Origin: Manis javanica
Taxonomy: Eukaryota; Chordata; Mammalia; Pholidota; Manidae
Reading direction: 5' to 3'
NCBI RefSeq assembly: GCF_040802235.1
Contig: NC_133158.1
Span: 154,950,401-155,014,400, forward strand
DNA length: 64,000 nucleotides
The position numbers and the translations under genes were made by a program. Numbering within the stretch: position 1 is the first letter of the stretch; every line of letters starts with the position of its first letter. A model generated the notes under the pieces. The model searched no databases. It was not told the DNA's origin and worked only from the letters and a program-made list of their open reading frames with translations. Positions 13,135 through 24,155 of this stretch are shown in pieces.

Positions 13135-13345
13135 GGTCTCAGCAGAGAGGTAGACTACTCGGTCTGAATACTAGTTTTGCCACTTCTAGCTGTAATACTT
13201 TGAGCAACATACTTTACACCTTGCTGCTTCAATTTTCTCATCTGTGAAATAGAAGTAATAATAAGGTTTCATAAGCTTGTGAACATTCAATAGTTTAATG
13301 TATGAAGTACCACGTAAAGCAGTATCTACCGCATAGTGTTGATAT
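13135..13345 (+). repeat. MIR SINE fragment
   Basis: The order of segments follows the MIR consensus: a TGCCACTT-like box, a degenerate GTGACCTTGGGCAA region, a variant of CCTCATCTGTAAAATGGG, an ATAATA run and a final GTACCA-like tail. It is diverged and was assigned by recall. Confidence 0.6.
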
Positions 13346-13429
13346 TAAAAAATAATAACAACTCTTATTTATCAAATTACATGAAGTACTATTACTTTCC
13401 TTTGTTATTAATCATGTGAAACATTTCAG

Positions 13430-13568
13430 ACTAAAGGTGATAGTCCATTACATAGCATAAGGTGGCTAAGAGTGATCCTGGATGAAGGACATGCCATAAG
13501 GAATCCAAATGCTCAGCAGACAAAAGCTGTACTTGATTTAGAAGCAGAAAGAAGATGGGTATTGACAG
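13430..13568 (+). CDS. HLTF: HLTF exon C (DEGH box)
   Basis: This 139-nt exon lies between CATTTCAG and the donor GTAATT. It encodes the Walker B segment LRVILDEGHAIRN, whose DEGH quartet coordinates Mg-ATP. It then encodes RRWVLTG, the start of motif III. The last base is the first base of a glycine codon completed in exon D. Confidence 0.98.
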
Positions 13569-14092
13569 GTAATTATTTTAAAAATTAATTTACAAGTATG
13601 TATCATTAAGTTACTTAGGTAACTTTGTGAACTTCAAGTGGATATAAAGTCTATCCCAAAATTAATCATAGAAACAATTTAATTAAAACACTTGTTAGAC
13701 CCTTTAATCCTCCAATCAGAATCTTGATTGGAGTCTGCTACTCATGACACCTGGACTATAAAATGGAAGAGATTATAAACCCAGGTTATTGTTTTCCTTC
13801 TTGCTAGTGCTGCTATGAAAATCAAATAAGCAAATGTTTCTAAGTAGAAAGTTGGATTTACTTAATCTGTAGTCTTTTTCTTTGTCAGTATGGCAAATGT
13901 GAGAATTAAAAATTAAACCCAAACTGTATTTTCACATTGTACATGTATTTAACAGGGTATTATCATCATAAGTTGATAGTGGTTATGCATAGTACAGAGT
14001 GCCCCTTTTCCACTATTGTCTTCTCTGGACCAGATGGATTTTCTGATAGCATACTCTGGCTATAGAACTATAACCATTTCCTGTTGTTTTAG

Positions 14093-14228
14093 GTACTCCA
14101 ATTCAGAATTCTTTAAAGGACTTGTGGTCCCTTCTTTCCTTTTTAAAACTTAAACCATTTCTTGATAGAGAATGGTGGCATAGAACAATACAACGTCCTG
14201 TCACAATGGGAGATGAAGGAGGACTTAG
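14093..14228 (+). CDS. HLTF: HLTF exon D (motif III, TPIQN)
   Basis: The exon is 136 nt long. It completes the glycine of TGTPIQNSLKDLWSLL, the motif III signature of SNF2 proteins. It continues through FLKLKPFLDREWW to GDEGGL and ends two bases into an arginine codon, before the donor GTAAGA. Confidence 0.97.
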
Positions 14229-14765
14229 GTAAGAAATTTTGTGACAGCTGGTTATTATTAGTTACAAATAGCTGTTAGTAGCATGAACCATTTCCACTGT
14301 CATTACTATTCTAACTTGACTGTTGCTTTCCTCTTAAAGTGTTTACAGCGTAATGCCACTGACTCTCAGAACCTAGTGTTTCTTGTTTGGGGAGACAACG
14401 ATTTCCAACTACCACTCAAACATAGCCCCTTCTTCCCTTCATTCACTCAGACTGAAAGGAAAGGCAGAGTGTTAACGGTCTTTTTGTGTTGCTTTTACAC
14501 TCTGAAACTACTGTTAGTAGATGAATTAGTGACAGGAAAAATTACATGCCCTGAGCATCCAGTATACACTAAATTTTCATAAATTATCCTGTATAGCATT
14601 ATACAGTCGTAATCGAATGAATGATGTTATGTTCAACATCAGCAAGAGTTTTATGAGTTTTATCTTATGAAGACAGATAAAAGTTGAGAACAAATAAAAT
14701 TTAACTTGTTGACAGCCATTTTGCAAGGTACTAGGTTAATGTGGTTTAAGTTTTTTTGTCTAGAG

Positions 14766-15001
14766 TAGTGGTTTTCAAAAGCTTTGGAATACATTAGCAG
14801 TTTGTGAAATCGTTATAAAAATGGCAAGTAACATAAAAGGAAATAGAGTAGACAATTTAAAAAATAGAGTGCATCACACATACATATTGTTTTGTGAAAT
14901 GTTGGTTTCTGTTACATGTGTATGTGCGTGTATATTTGCTGGATGGAGTAAAATGCATTTCTTACTGTGGACTATAGTTAGAAAGGTTCAAAAACCACTA
15001 A
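14766..15001. mobile_element. Probable hAT-type MITE
   Basis: The stretch starts TAGTGGTTTTCAAAA and ends TTCAAAAACCACTA. These are imperfect terminal inverted repeats of the CAGTGGTTCTCAAA type seen in Charlie-related elements. Possible 8-bp flanks match at only 5 positions. The small open frame inside has no known domain. Confidence 0.4.
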
Positions 15002-15680
15002 CCTAGTGTGCAGTACCATCCTCTTGATGCCTTAGAACCAACTATTTAAATTCCAATTTAAAAAATTGTATTTATAATACAGTGTTAGGAAAAACCTTTT
15101 CTTAGAGATTGACAATGCCTCATAGTTTTCTGATATTCAGAAAGTACTGTAAATGTTGTAGAACTCAGAAGGCATTTCTTTTCGGAATTGTCACATCACA
15201 TCTTTTGATTTTTTAATAGTCATTACTTTACAAAAATTACTCATTTATTATTGAAAATTTTGACAATCTTACTCAAATTTATATTTTATGGTATTTAGTA
15301 TTATGTCTTGTACTTAATAGGTGCTTATTAAGAATTTGAGTGTTGACTATTGAGTGATGTAGTTGACAGAATTGAAGAATAAAAAGGTTAGTGATTAGAA
15401 TCAAAATGGGGAGAAGCTCTAGAAGAGTAAGTACAGGATGAAAGAAAGTTAAATTGACAGGTATTGAATTGAGGGCACATTTCAATGTATTTGTTGATAT
15501 AGTTTACCATTTATAGAATATGTCTGTGATTATCAAATTGAATAAAACTTGAAATAAGGTTTTATTTTCCTTTCCTTAAAAAAAAACTTTACTAAGGTTA
15601 TAAGTGTTCTTTTTTGTTCATACTGAATCAACTTACATAGACATAAAAAGTTACATAATTATCTGTTTTATTTTGACTAG

Positions 15681-15860
15681 GCGTTTACAGTCCCTAATTA
15701 AAAATATCACACTTAGAAGAACAAAGACAAGCAAAATTAAAGGAAAACCTGTTTTGGAGTTGCCAGAACGTAAAGTATTTATTCAGCATATTACCCTTTC
15801 AGATGAAGAGAGAAAGATTTATCAGTCTGTGAAAAATGAAGGCAGAGCTACAATTGGAAG
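15681..15860 (+). CDS. HLTF: HLTF exon E (inter-lobe segment)
   Basis: This 180-nt exon follows the acceptor TTTTGACTAG and is followed by GTATGG. It encodes RLQSLIKNITLRRTKTSK and the LPERKVFIQHITLSDEER segment. This is the SNF2 linker after lobe 1, with the conserved LRRTK element. It ends two bases into an arginine codon. Confidence 0.97.
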
Positions 15861-17130
15861 GTATGGAGAAAGAAAGCCATATTAGAAAATAATTTTATTT
15901 TCTCTACTTCCTATTTAACTGAATAGTATTTTTTAGCTATGTTAGCAACAATGTCTGAAGTATATTGAAAGATAATTTGCTTTGTTTTTAAAATTTTTAT
16001 GAATTAATAGTTGAATGAAATAATATTATAATCTACCAGATAAGTAATTCTGTAAGTTAGGCAAAAATTTTAAGTTTTCATGAAAGGGCAAGGTCTGAAT
16101 TGCTAGTCTTCTGACTGCAATTGCCTACTTGTGTTCCTAGCTCTGTGTCATGGGAATAGATAAAAACATGAGAGAAGAATATATGTAGAGAAAATACACC
16201 TATTAAGGGCCAAAACCTTAGGAAATGTCCACATTTAAGAAATAGGGAAGTAAAGAGAAGCTACTGTCAGAAAGCCCATCAAGGGAGAAGTATGAAGAAA
16301 GTAAAGAAAGTTGTCAAATTCCGAGAAAAAAACCAGCATAGTCAAGAAAGAGTGAATGGTCAGTAATATCACATATTGTAGAGACTTAGAAGAGCCAGTT
16401 TGGTGATTCAGAAGTTACTGGTATAAACTCAGAAGAGTTTCACCAGCATAATGAGGTATATAGTGAAATTGTAGGAATTGGGAGATTGCAAAGAAATAGC
16501 TATAGCGTTAGACCCTTGTTCATAAAGTTTGTCTTTTGAAAGGAAGAAAAAAGTGAGACTGGTTGTTGAATCAGTTTTTTTGATAGTTTTGTTTGGGTAG
16601 CCACCTTGAGAAAAAAGAGAACGTGGAAGAGATGAGAATACAGCAAATTGGTGGAGGAAGATGAAGCCTACTGTGAGGATAAATAACATTAAGCGTATGA
16701 TTAGTGAAATAGGAGACAAGGGTATCTACAGAGTAAGCTGAGGAAGTTAGACTGGATTTGCAGCCACTGTAAACAATGTTTTTAAGGGTAGAGAGGCTTC
16801 ATGTTTTATTTGATATATGTAGAAGATAAGTCAATGTGGTCATATTGACTTAACATCAGTATATTTCAGCAACATGGAAATCTGGGAATAGGAGCCGATG
16901 AAGTTATATTAAAAGGATTGGGGGTTGGTAGGTAAGACATTCTAGTCCAAGCAAGAGCATGTTTGACAAGAATGCCCATAAGAACCAGAATGAGTAGGAA
17001 TCAAATGAAGGCCGAGCACAGCTAAGAAAATAAGAGAATCTTCAGAATATAGACTCTTTAGTGAGGTTCAAAGCAGGTTCAATAGAAATTAGAGATTTGG
17101 AGAAATGATTGTCCTAAGCAAGAGATTTCA
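15861..17130. other. HLTF intron, purine-rich, unresolved repeat remnants
   Basis: There is no coding exon here. From about 16,200 to 16,900 the purine-rich sequence vaguely resembles reverse-orientation LINE-2 coding DNA. The match is too weak for me to assign. Confidence 0.4.
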
Positions 17131-18215
17131 GAGTTCAAAATCTTATAATGGTGATTGAAGTTCCTTCATATACTTTTAACCAAAAATTATTGAATGCCTT
17201 TATGCCAGGCAGTGTTAGACACATTGGGATACAGCAACATAAAATAGACAGTAATGTCTAGTCTGCCCTCAAGGACTTGATATTTCAATGGGAGGAAACA
17301 GACAACTTGAAAAATTAAATTTCATGGAAAAATAAAAAAGAGAAAGAGGATAGGGAATACTGAAGCTGTTTTAATAAGGTGTTCAGGGAAAACCTCACTG
17401 AGAAGGTGAAAATATGTGAAGAAATGATCTAAAGGAGATTGGGGTTGGTGGACATTTCAGGCAGAGGGAACAGCAAGTGTTAAGGCTCTGACTTGGAAGC
17501 ATACCTGGTGAGCTTGAAGAGCAACAAAAAGGTAAGTATGGCCGGATAATTTGAGCAAGATGGAAAATAGTGATGTCAAACTGCAGTTGGGGTGGATGAC
17601 AGTTATGTAAAGCATTGTGGCGTATTTCAAGGACTTTTGCTTTTACTTTTTATGAGATTAAAAACCTTTGAAAGGTTTTGAGCTAGGAGAGTAACAATCT
17701 TATTTCTATGTTAAAAGGATCACTGGCTGCTGTTAAGATGTAGATTGTAGGAATAACTGTAAAAAGGGAGAACAGTGGCAGTAAAATAAAATAATGGGTT
17801 TTACTACAGGACTAGTGATGAGGGGGTGAGAAATGGCCAGATTCTGTTATATTTTGAAGGTAGAATCAACAGAGCTTGCCGATTGATATGGTATGGGTTG
17901 TGAGAGAAAGGAATTAAAGGTAACTCCACAGTTTTTCACATGAGTGACTTAGAAGTACCAAAATAACCATTTGCAGAAATAGATGTAAGGGAATAACAGA
18001 ATTTTTTCAGGGAGATCAGAAGCTCAGTTTTGGACAATTGTGTAATTACTCTGAGATTTCCAAGTGGAGATGTATAGTCAGTTAGATATGAGATTGGAGT
18101 TCATGGGAATGTTCTTGTTTTAGTACATAAATGTGAAAGTCACCTGTGTGTATGTAGATGGTAATTAAAGCCATGAGACTGGATGAGATCACCAAGAGAG
18201 GTTTTAGCTTTATAT
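17131..18215 (-). repeat. LINE-2 (L2) fragment
   Basis: Read in reverse complement, this matches the recalled 3' part of L2 ORF2 and the following 3' region. Landmarks on the + strand are ATGCCAGGCAGTGTTAGAC, GAGGGAACAGCAAGTG, TTTTGGACAATTGTG, CAAGTGGAGATGT and AGCCATGAGACTGGATGAG, in that order. It is ancient and non-coding. Confidence 0.6.
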
Positions 18216-18324
18216 TGTATTACTGTTCTTTGCATTCTTGAATATTTAGATTTGTTGATGTAATACTACTATTACTACTAATAATGGAACAGCAGATATA
18301 TATATATGTATGTATTTGTTACCA

Positions 18325-18530
18325 TAGTACAGACACTATTCTAAATGCTTTCCATGTATTAACTCTTTAAATACAATAGTACAGTGAGGTATGTATAGTA
18401 CCATGCCTCTGTTTCAGCTGAGGAAAGAAACCAGCCGAAGGTTTCATAATTATATTGGCAGAGCCAGTTTTTGAACTCAGTCTAGCTTTAGAAGCTGTGC
18501 TTTTAATCATTAGGCTGTATTTTTTCTATT
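18325..18530 (-). repeat. MIR SINE fragment
   Basis: A reverse-orientation MIR is suggested by CTAAATGCTTTCCATGTATTA, then a GAGGAAA segment and a GCAGAGCCAG-TTTGAACTCAG segment. It is diverged. Confidence 0.55.
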
Positions 18531-19300
18531 GCCTTAACACTTAATATCAGATTAACTTAGTATATAACTTTTGGATAACCCATTCTTCCTTCAGAACCTG
18601 TATTGTCATTATTATGTATTTTATATCAAGAATTTCTGTGGGAAACAGTGATTTCATTTTATTTTTTTTCTTTAAAGCCCAGCAGTTGGACTAGTACCTC
18701 TTTATGTTGATTTTGTCTGGAACATGTGGATGTGGTACCATTTAAATCTGTAGATTCCAGGCTTTTTTAAAAATCCCCTTTCTGAAAAGTTTTCCATGAA
18801 TTTTGTTTTCTGTTCATTATTTTCTATGTATGTTGTTTTTTTCCATAAATACCATTTTATTCTAATTCTTTATGTCTTTCTGTTACTTGTCTCTATCTTG
18901 TTTCCCACATTCTTTCTATGTTTTTATCAGTAGCTTGTCTCTTTCATGCTGCTTTAAATGTGGCTTTCATTCTCTGGTGGTTCATTTTCTCTTTCACACT
19001 CTTGAGCAAATACTAGTTCATCTCTCATCTGTTTTGCCATACCTTTTCAAAGCTCTTTGTGCTTTAAGCTATTGGTTTTGTCTTGTTTTACAAGGAATTA
19101 TTTTACTGAGTGCTATTAAGTCATGGCAGTATCTTTTGCTCATAATTTATAGTTTTTGTATGGCATAATTTTTCTGGTGAGTTTTCCACTGCCATTTGTT
19201 CCCTCCCTTGTTCTTTGTTGATTATTTCTTCCTGTGCCTTATTTACCTCAGTAACCAGAGTACCTGACACAAAACCTAAAAGCAGGTATTACAAAAATAT

Positions 19301-20083
19301 AGATGGAATGCCTTGAGGGAAAACCAACACCTCTCATGCACAAAAAACAAAAACAGGGTAGATGGCTGATAGCCTGAACTTCCCTGGACAAGTTTCACAC
19401 CAAAAAGTAGGGAAGGCAAGCTGAATAAGGAAACACGTGGACCTACTGTATTTTCAGAAAAGACTATCAGCATAACATTCCATATTGTAAGGAGCTCTAA
19501 AACTTCTGATCTCTTTGCATGAGCACAAGTAAAACCTGAAAGAACTCACATGTAACCCTCAGTTATAATTAAATAGGGGTAATTTCTGCTGGTCTGGGAC
19601 ACAGCAATGATCCCCTCCCCCTTCATATGAACCTCTATTTCGTATATTTGAATGTCTGGGGTTCTTTTTGGCCTAGCTAGCTATTTGCAGGGGGTTCATA
19701 TTTCTTATATTTGAATGTCTTGAGTTCTTTTTGGACTGGCTATTTGCAGGAGGTTCATATGAAGGGGGAGAGATCATTGCTGTGTCCCAGACCAGCAGAA
19801 ATTACCCCTATTTAATTGTAACTGAGGGTTACATGTGAGTTCTTTCAGGTTTTACTTGTGCTCATGCAAAGAGATCAGAAGTTTTAGAGCTCCTTACAAT
19901 ATGGAATGTTATGCTGATAGTCTTTTCTGAAAATACAGTAGGTCCACGTGTTTCCTTATTCAGCTTGCCTTCCCTACTTTTTGGTGTGAAACTTGTCCAG
20001 GGAAGTTCAGGCTATCAGCCATCTACCCTGTTTTTGTTTTTTGTGCATGAGAGGTGTTGGTTTTCCCTCAAGGCATTCCATCT
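19301..20083. repeat. Long near-perfect inverted repeat in HLTF intron
   Basis: The left arm is 19301-19635 and the right arm is 19750-20083. I aligned the reverse complement of the right arm to the left arm base by base. The only differences are one substitution near 19,564 and one substitution plus a 1-nt indel near 19,612, so identity is about 99%. The 114-bp spacer holds two imperfect direct copies of a unit of about 60 bp (TATTTGAATGTCT...CTATTTGCAGG). No transposase, LTR boundary or target duplication is evident. The right arm ends 278 bp before HLTF exon F. In the pre-mRNA it would fold into a hairpin with a stem of about 335 bp. Confidence 0.95.
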
Positions 20084-20361
20084 GTATTGAAGAATTGGTC
20101 TCTGGCAGGTCTGTTTGAGATCTGTAGTCATTCCTCTCAGTATCTTCCTATCCAGCTTTTACTGCTGTTGGCAACCATTTCTCATATATTTTGCTCTATT
20201 ATTACAAATACCTCCTAGTTTCATTAGAGTTTGCTTTTCTGTTTTCCATTCTTGTTTTGAAGTGATTTCCAGAGAACAAGAGAACAGTGTCATTTTTAAT
20301 CCACTGTTTTAGAATTTGCAATATTGTGTAAAGGCCTTCATAGTATTTGTTTTTCCTCTAG

Positions 20362-20486
20362 GTATTTTAATGAAGGGACTGTCCTTGCACACTATGCAGA
20401 TGTCCTGGGCCTTTTACTTAGATTGCGGCAGATTTGTTGTCATACTCACCTTCTTACAAACGCAGTGTCTTCCAGTGGTCCCTCAG
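20362..20486 (+). CDS. HLTF: HLTF exon F
   Basis: This 125-nt exon begins after TTCCTCTAG and ends before GTAAGT. It encodes YFNEGTVLAHYADVLGLLLR and the LRQICCH element, the conserved helical segment just before the RING insertion. It ends one base into a glycine codon. The long inverted repeat sits immediately upstream. Confidence 0.97.
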
Positions 20487-20964
20487 GTAAGTAAGTGGGA
20501 TTGGTTTACACCATTTTATTTGTTAGAGATATTTAAATCAGAGTAGTTTTTCATATAGCTTAAGTTTAATTATTTGTCAAATGGACACTGTTTTTAATAT
20601 AGAACTCAACTGGGAATATACCCAGTAGTCTCTTACTAATGAAATGCAATATTAAAGGTGGTCTTCCTGATTTCCAGTGGAAGATACTCTCAGACAGAAG
20701 TTCACATTGGATCTGCCTTTCATTCCGTGGTAGTATGTGCAGATTGTTGTAATGATGCTTCTGTGTAAGGTATATTATGTGGATCGTCTACTATTGTAGC
20801 TTCTGTATTTTTCTTAAAATTTCAAAATTGAACTATGTCTTTTGCTATGATAGAAAAAGACTAAAGACTACCCAAGAACACCTTTTCCTATATTAAGGAA
20901 GATTAACTTGTCTAGTCATATTACAAATCTTGCTCTGAAATTAATTTTTCAGCCTTTTCTCTAG

Positions 20965-21143
20965 GAAATGATACACCTGAAGAACTACGAAAAAAGTTAA
21001 TAAGAAAGATGAAATTAATTCTGAGCTCAGGTTCCGATGAAGAATGTGCAATTTGCTTGGATTCTTTAACGGTTCCTGTCATAACACATTGTGCACATGT
21101 CTTCTGTAAACCCTGTATTTGCCAAGTCATTCAGAATGAGCAG
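20965..21143 (+). CDS. HLTF: HLTF exon G (RING finger, first part)
   Basis: This 179-nt exon carries most of the C3HC4 RING domain: CAICL, then THCAHVFCKPC, giving the first two cysteines, the C-x-H pair and the C-x2-C pair. The RING recruits the E2 enzyme for PCNA ubiquitination. The acceptor is TTTTCTCTAG and the donor is GTTAGT. The last two zinc-binding cysteines are in exon H. Confidence 0.98.
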
Positions 21144-22425
21144 GTTAGTTTTATGTGCGATACAGTTTTGATGGAGTGGTTTTTATCAGTTTTGAGTTTA
21201 ATGAAAACCCAAGTCTTAACAAGCTATAAAGAGTTTTGCACCTGGATTTACTAGTGTACCTTTTATGGTTAATTATATCAGTGTTGCAATAGTTGATATA
21301 TTTCTTAAAATCAAGCACATTTAACATAGACATAATTCAGACAATTTTGGAGGCATACTCAGTCAACATGCTAGTTTTACTAATTGTTAAGATCACAGGG
21401 ATAATGGGAGATACAAAGGTAATTCTAAATTTTCTATAGAAATAGGAAGTTAATTTTTATAATACATACTTATCTCTAGTATATCTAAAATATGAAAATT
21501 GTTAATGAGATACTTGACATGCTTTTTTTTTATGTTTAAGTGTTCAAAATTTGATGGTATATGCACATAGCACATCTCAGTGGGCTCTGACATATTTCAA
21601 GAGCTTAATTGCCACATTGTATTGGCTGTTGTATTGGATAAGGCAGGTCTGGATTCTTGTTTATGGTAGAATTTTTTGAAGTGGAATAATACTTTAAGCA
21701 GTCCCTCAGCTGAGGTACACTTTTTAAAACCATTTTTATTGATACATAATATAAATATGGAAAAAATATGCATAAGACATGATTGTATAGCTTAGTGAAT
21801 TTATGAAGTAAACATATCCATGTATCTATTACCCAGGTCTCCTTGTGTGCCTTCTCTATTATTTGCCATCTCTTTCCTCCCTAAAGGCAACATCGCTATA
21901 CTGGTTTTAACTTAAGAATTTTTTTTATTGTAATCGTATTTGGAATGATTTTAGAGATAATCTTCATTTATTAGTATGTCTTGGTACAAATGGACACAAC
22001 AGATACTGATTTGAAAATGAGCTTGGTAGGATTTAACAGATGTGAACTGGCTTTCTAAACCATTAAGAAGAAAATTTTTTTTTTCCAAAAAATAGTTCTA
22101 ACTAGTGTTCTATATATAGTTAGGTTTAGAAACTTACAGTTTCTTGTCTGCAAATGATATGCATTGTTTCAAGCTCTTGCTGCTAATCAAGGTCACAAAC
22201 ATTTTTGCACTCTTTTTTGCCCATCCTACTTTAGAACAGAACATTTATACCTGCCTGGAATTCAGCATGTACAGATTTATCTCAAATGGATGAATCTAAT
22301 TAAAGGCCTAATAAAATGCTAGCTATTAGGGGTATATAGACTTTGACATGCCTTTTTAAAATTTTAGGCAGATTTATATTTCTCTTCCTTTGATAAGTGT
22401 CACTCATAACGTGTTTCTTATATAG
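21144..22425. other. HLTF intron with old L1 remnant
   Basis: This intron of about 1.3 kb holds a probable reverse-orientation L1 3'-end fragment at about 21,720-21,910. The landmarks are a TTTTTATTGATACATAAT segment, an ATCCATGTATCTATTACCCAGG segment and GGCAACATC. I see nothing else. Confidence 0.45.
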
Positions 22426-22551
22426 CCACATGCTAAATGCCCTTTATGCAGAAATGATATACATGGAGACAATTTATTAGAATGTCCTCCGGAAGAATTG
22501 GCATGTGACACTGAGAAAAAGTCTAATATGGAATGGACATCTAGTTCGAAG
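22426..22551 (+). CDS. HLTF: HLTF exon H (RING finger, end)
   Basis: A 126-nt phase-0 exon of 42 codons. It starts PHAKCPLCRNDI, supplying the final C-x2-C of the RING, and continues through the acidic LLECPPEEL linker to WTSSSK. The donor is GTAATA. Confidence 0.97.
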
Positions 22552-22869
22552 GTAATATATAAATATTTGAGTATTTGTTTTACATTTATATAAGGATACC
22601 ATGTATAAAAATAATGATTCTTTTAATCTTGTCATTTGAACATTATACTCTGTTGGTAGTTACTGGTTTTTTATTTTTAGTGGTGAATTTGAGAAGAAAG
22701 AAAGGGCTCAGATTATGATAGCATTCTGACAGCTATCTTAATTTTTAAGGAGATTAGTGGTCTTGCATTTTAGGAAAATAACATCACAGGACTTCTCCAT
22801 AATAAAAACATTTCAGATTTATTTTGCCAATTCAAAATGTAATCTAATGGATATCCTTATTTTTCTCAG

Positions 22870-22982
22870 ATTAATGCCTTAATGCATGCATTGATTGACT
22901 TAAGAAAGAAGAACCCCAACATAAAAAGTTTAGTTGTTTCTCAGTTTACAACGTTCCTGTCTTTAATAGAAACACCACTCAG
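22870..22982 (+). CDS. HLTF: HLTF exon I (motif IV)
   Basis: This 113-nt exon follows TTTTCTCAG. It encodes INALMHALIDLRKKNPN and then LVVSQFTTFLSLIE, motif IV at the start of the second RecA-like lobe. It ends two bases into an arginine codon, before GTAAGT. Confidence 0.97.
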
Positions 22983-23296
22983 GTAAGTTTCAACAGTATT
23001 TCTCACTTTGAGTAAAAGGATTTTACATAAATGTTTTGATTTGCATAGCAAAAAAAATTGTTTTACCAGTTTTATTCATTTCATTTTTTAAGAATAACAT
23101 TGAGTCAAAATTAAGAATATTTTCTGGGAGCATTTTAGGAGTAGACCCTTAATTTATAAAAAAAAAAGTTGACTGCAAAGCCTGACATATTAGTAGATGG
23201 TTAGTAAATATCTGTCAGAATGAATGAGTGAAGAATTGGTCTGAATGAAGAGATTTTTAATTATTCAATATATTTGTCTCTTGTTTCCTCTGTTAG

Positions 23297-23477
23297 AGCT
23301 TCTGGATTTGTATTTACTCGTTTGGATGGTTCTATGGCCCAAAGGAAAAGAGTTGAATCAATTCAGTGTTTTCAAAACACAGAAGTAGGATCACCAACTA
23401 TAATGCTTCTATCCTTAAAAGCAGGTGGAGTTGGTTTGAATCTTTCTGCAGCTTCTCGAGTGTTTTTAATGGATCCA
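23297..23477 (+). CDS. HLTF: HLTF exon J (motif V)
   Basis: The exon is 181 nt long. It encodes RLDGSMAQRKRVESI and the motif V stretch LLSLKAGGVGLNLSAASRV, ending in LMDP before the donor GTGAGT. The open frame that runs on into the intron is not coding. Confidence 0.98.
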
Positions 23478-23636
23478 GTGAGTAGTTCTTTAGAGTCTTT
23501 GGTATGCTGTTTACTTCTTTTAAAAATGTAAAAAGCAATAAGTATTTGGTAAATAACTTCATGGTTATAATTGTGAAAATTCTAAGGCAAACTTGAGAAA
23601 TAGATAATAACTTAGTAAACACATATGGAGGGCTAT

Positions 23637-23800
23637 CTCTTAAGTGCTTAACATATGTTATGTGAAATTCTCATAACATCCCTGTGAGTTAGATCTTGTT
23701 ATGTTATCCCTATTTTACAAGTGAGGAAACAAGCAGAGAAAAGTGAAATAACTTGCTGAAAGTCACACAACAATAACATACAAACCAGAATCAGACCCTC
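23637..23800 (-). repeat. MIR SINE fragment
   Basis: A reverse-orientation MIR core is clear: TCTCATAACATCCCTGTGAG, then CCCTATTTTACAAGTGAGGA, then AACTTGCTGAAAGTCACAC. This is one of the better preserved MIR copies in the window. Confidence 0.75.
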
Positions 23801-23984
23801 TTCTTAATTTCTGTGCTGTGGTTTTCTTCTTTTCTAAATAAATACAGAGTAAGTTTCCATTAACTGTAATGCTTTAGGGTAGTGCTTTCATTTGGTCCAC
23901 AAATAATGAGATCCTGCTGTGTATCAGCAAGTTTTGCAGGTACTGGGAATTGGGCTATAAACACCATAAAGTAGGCCATTGTGA

Positions 23985-24155
23985 TACTAATGGTCTCAAG
24001 CTTTAATGTACTAAGAATTAGGTAAAATGCAATTTCTGACCTCTGTCCTCAGAGATTTAGGACTTTCTGGATGAGACTCAGGAAGCTGCATTTTATACAG
24101 ACTAAAGGTGAATCAGGTGCCAGGTGGTCCAGCATCACAATTTTAGAAATGGGTA
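23985..24155. mobile_element. Possible hAT-Charlie MITE fragment
   Basis: The sequence resembles MER5/MER20-type MITEs: a CTTTAATGT-like start, AGGAAGCTGCATTTTA and AATCAGGTGCCAGGTGGTCC. The ends are degraded. Confidence 0.35.
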
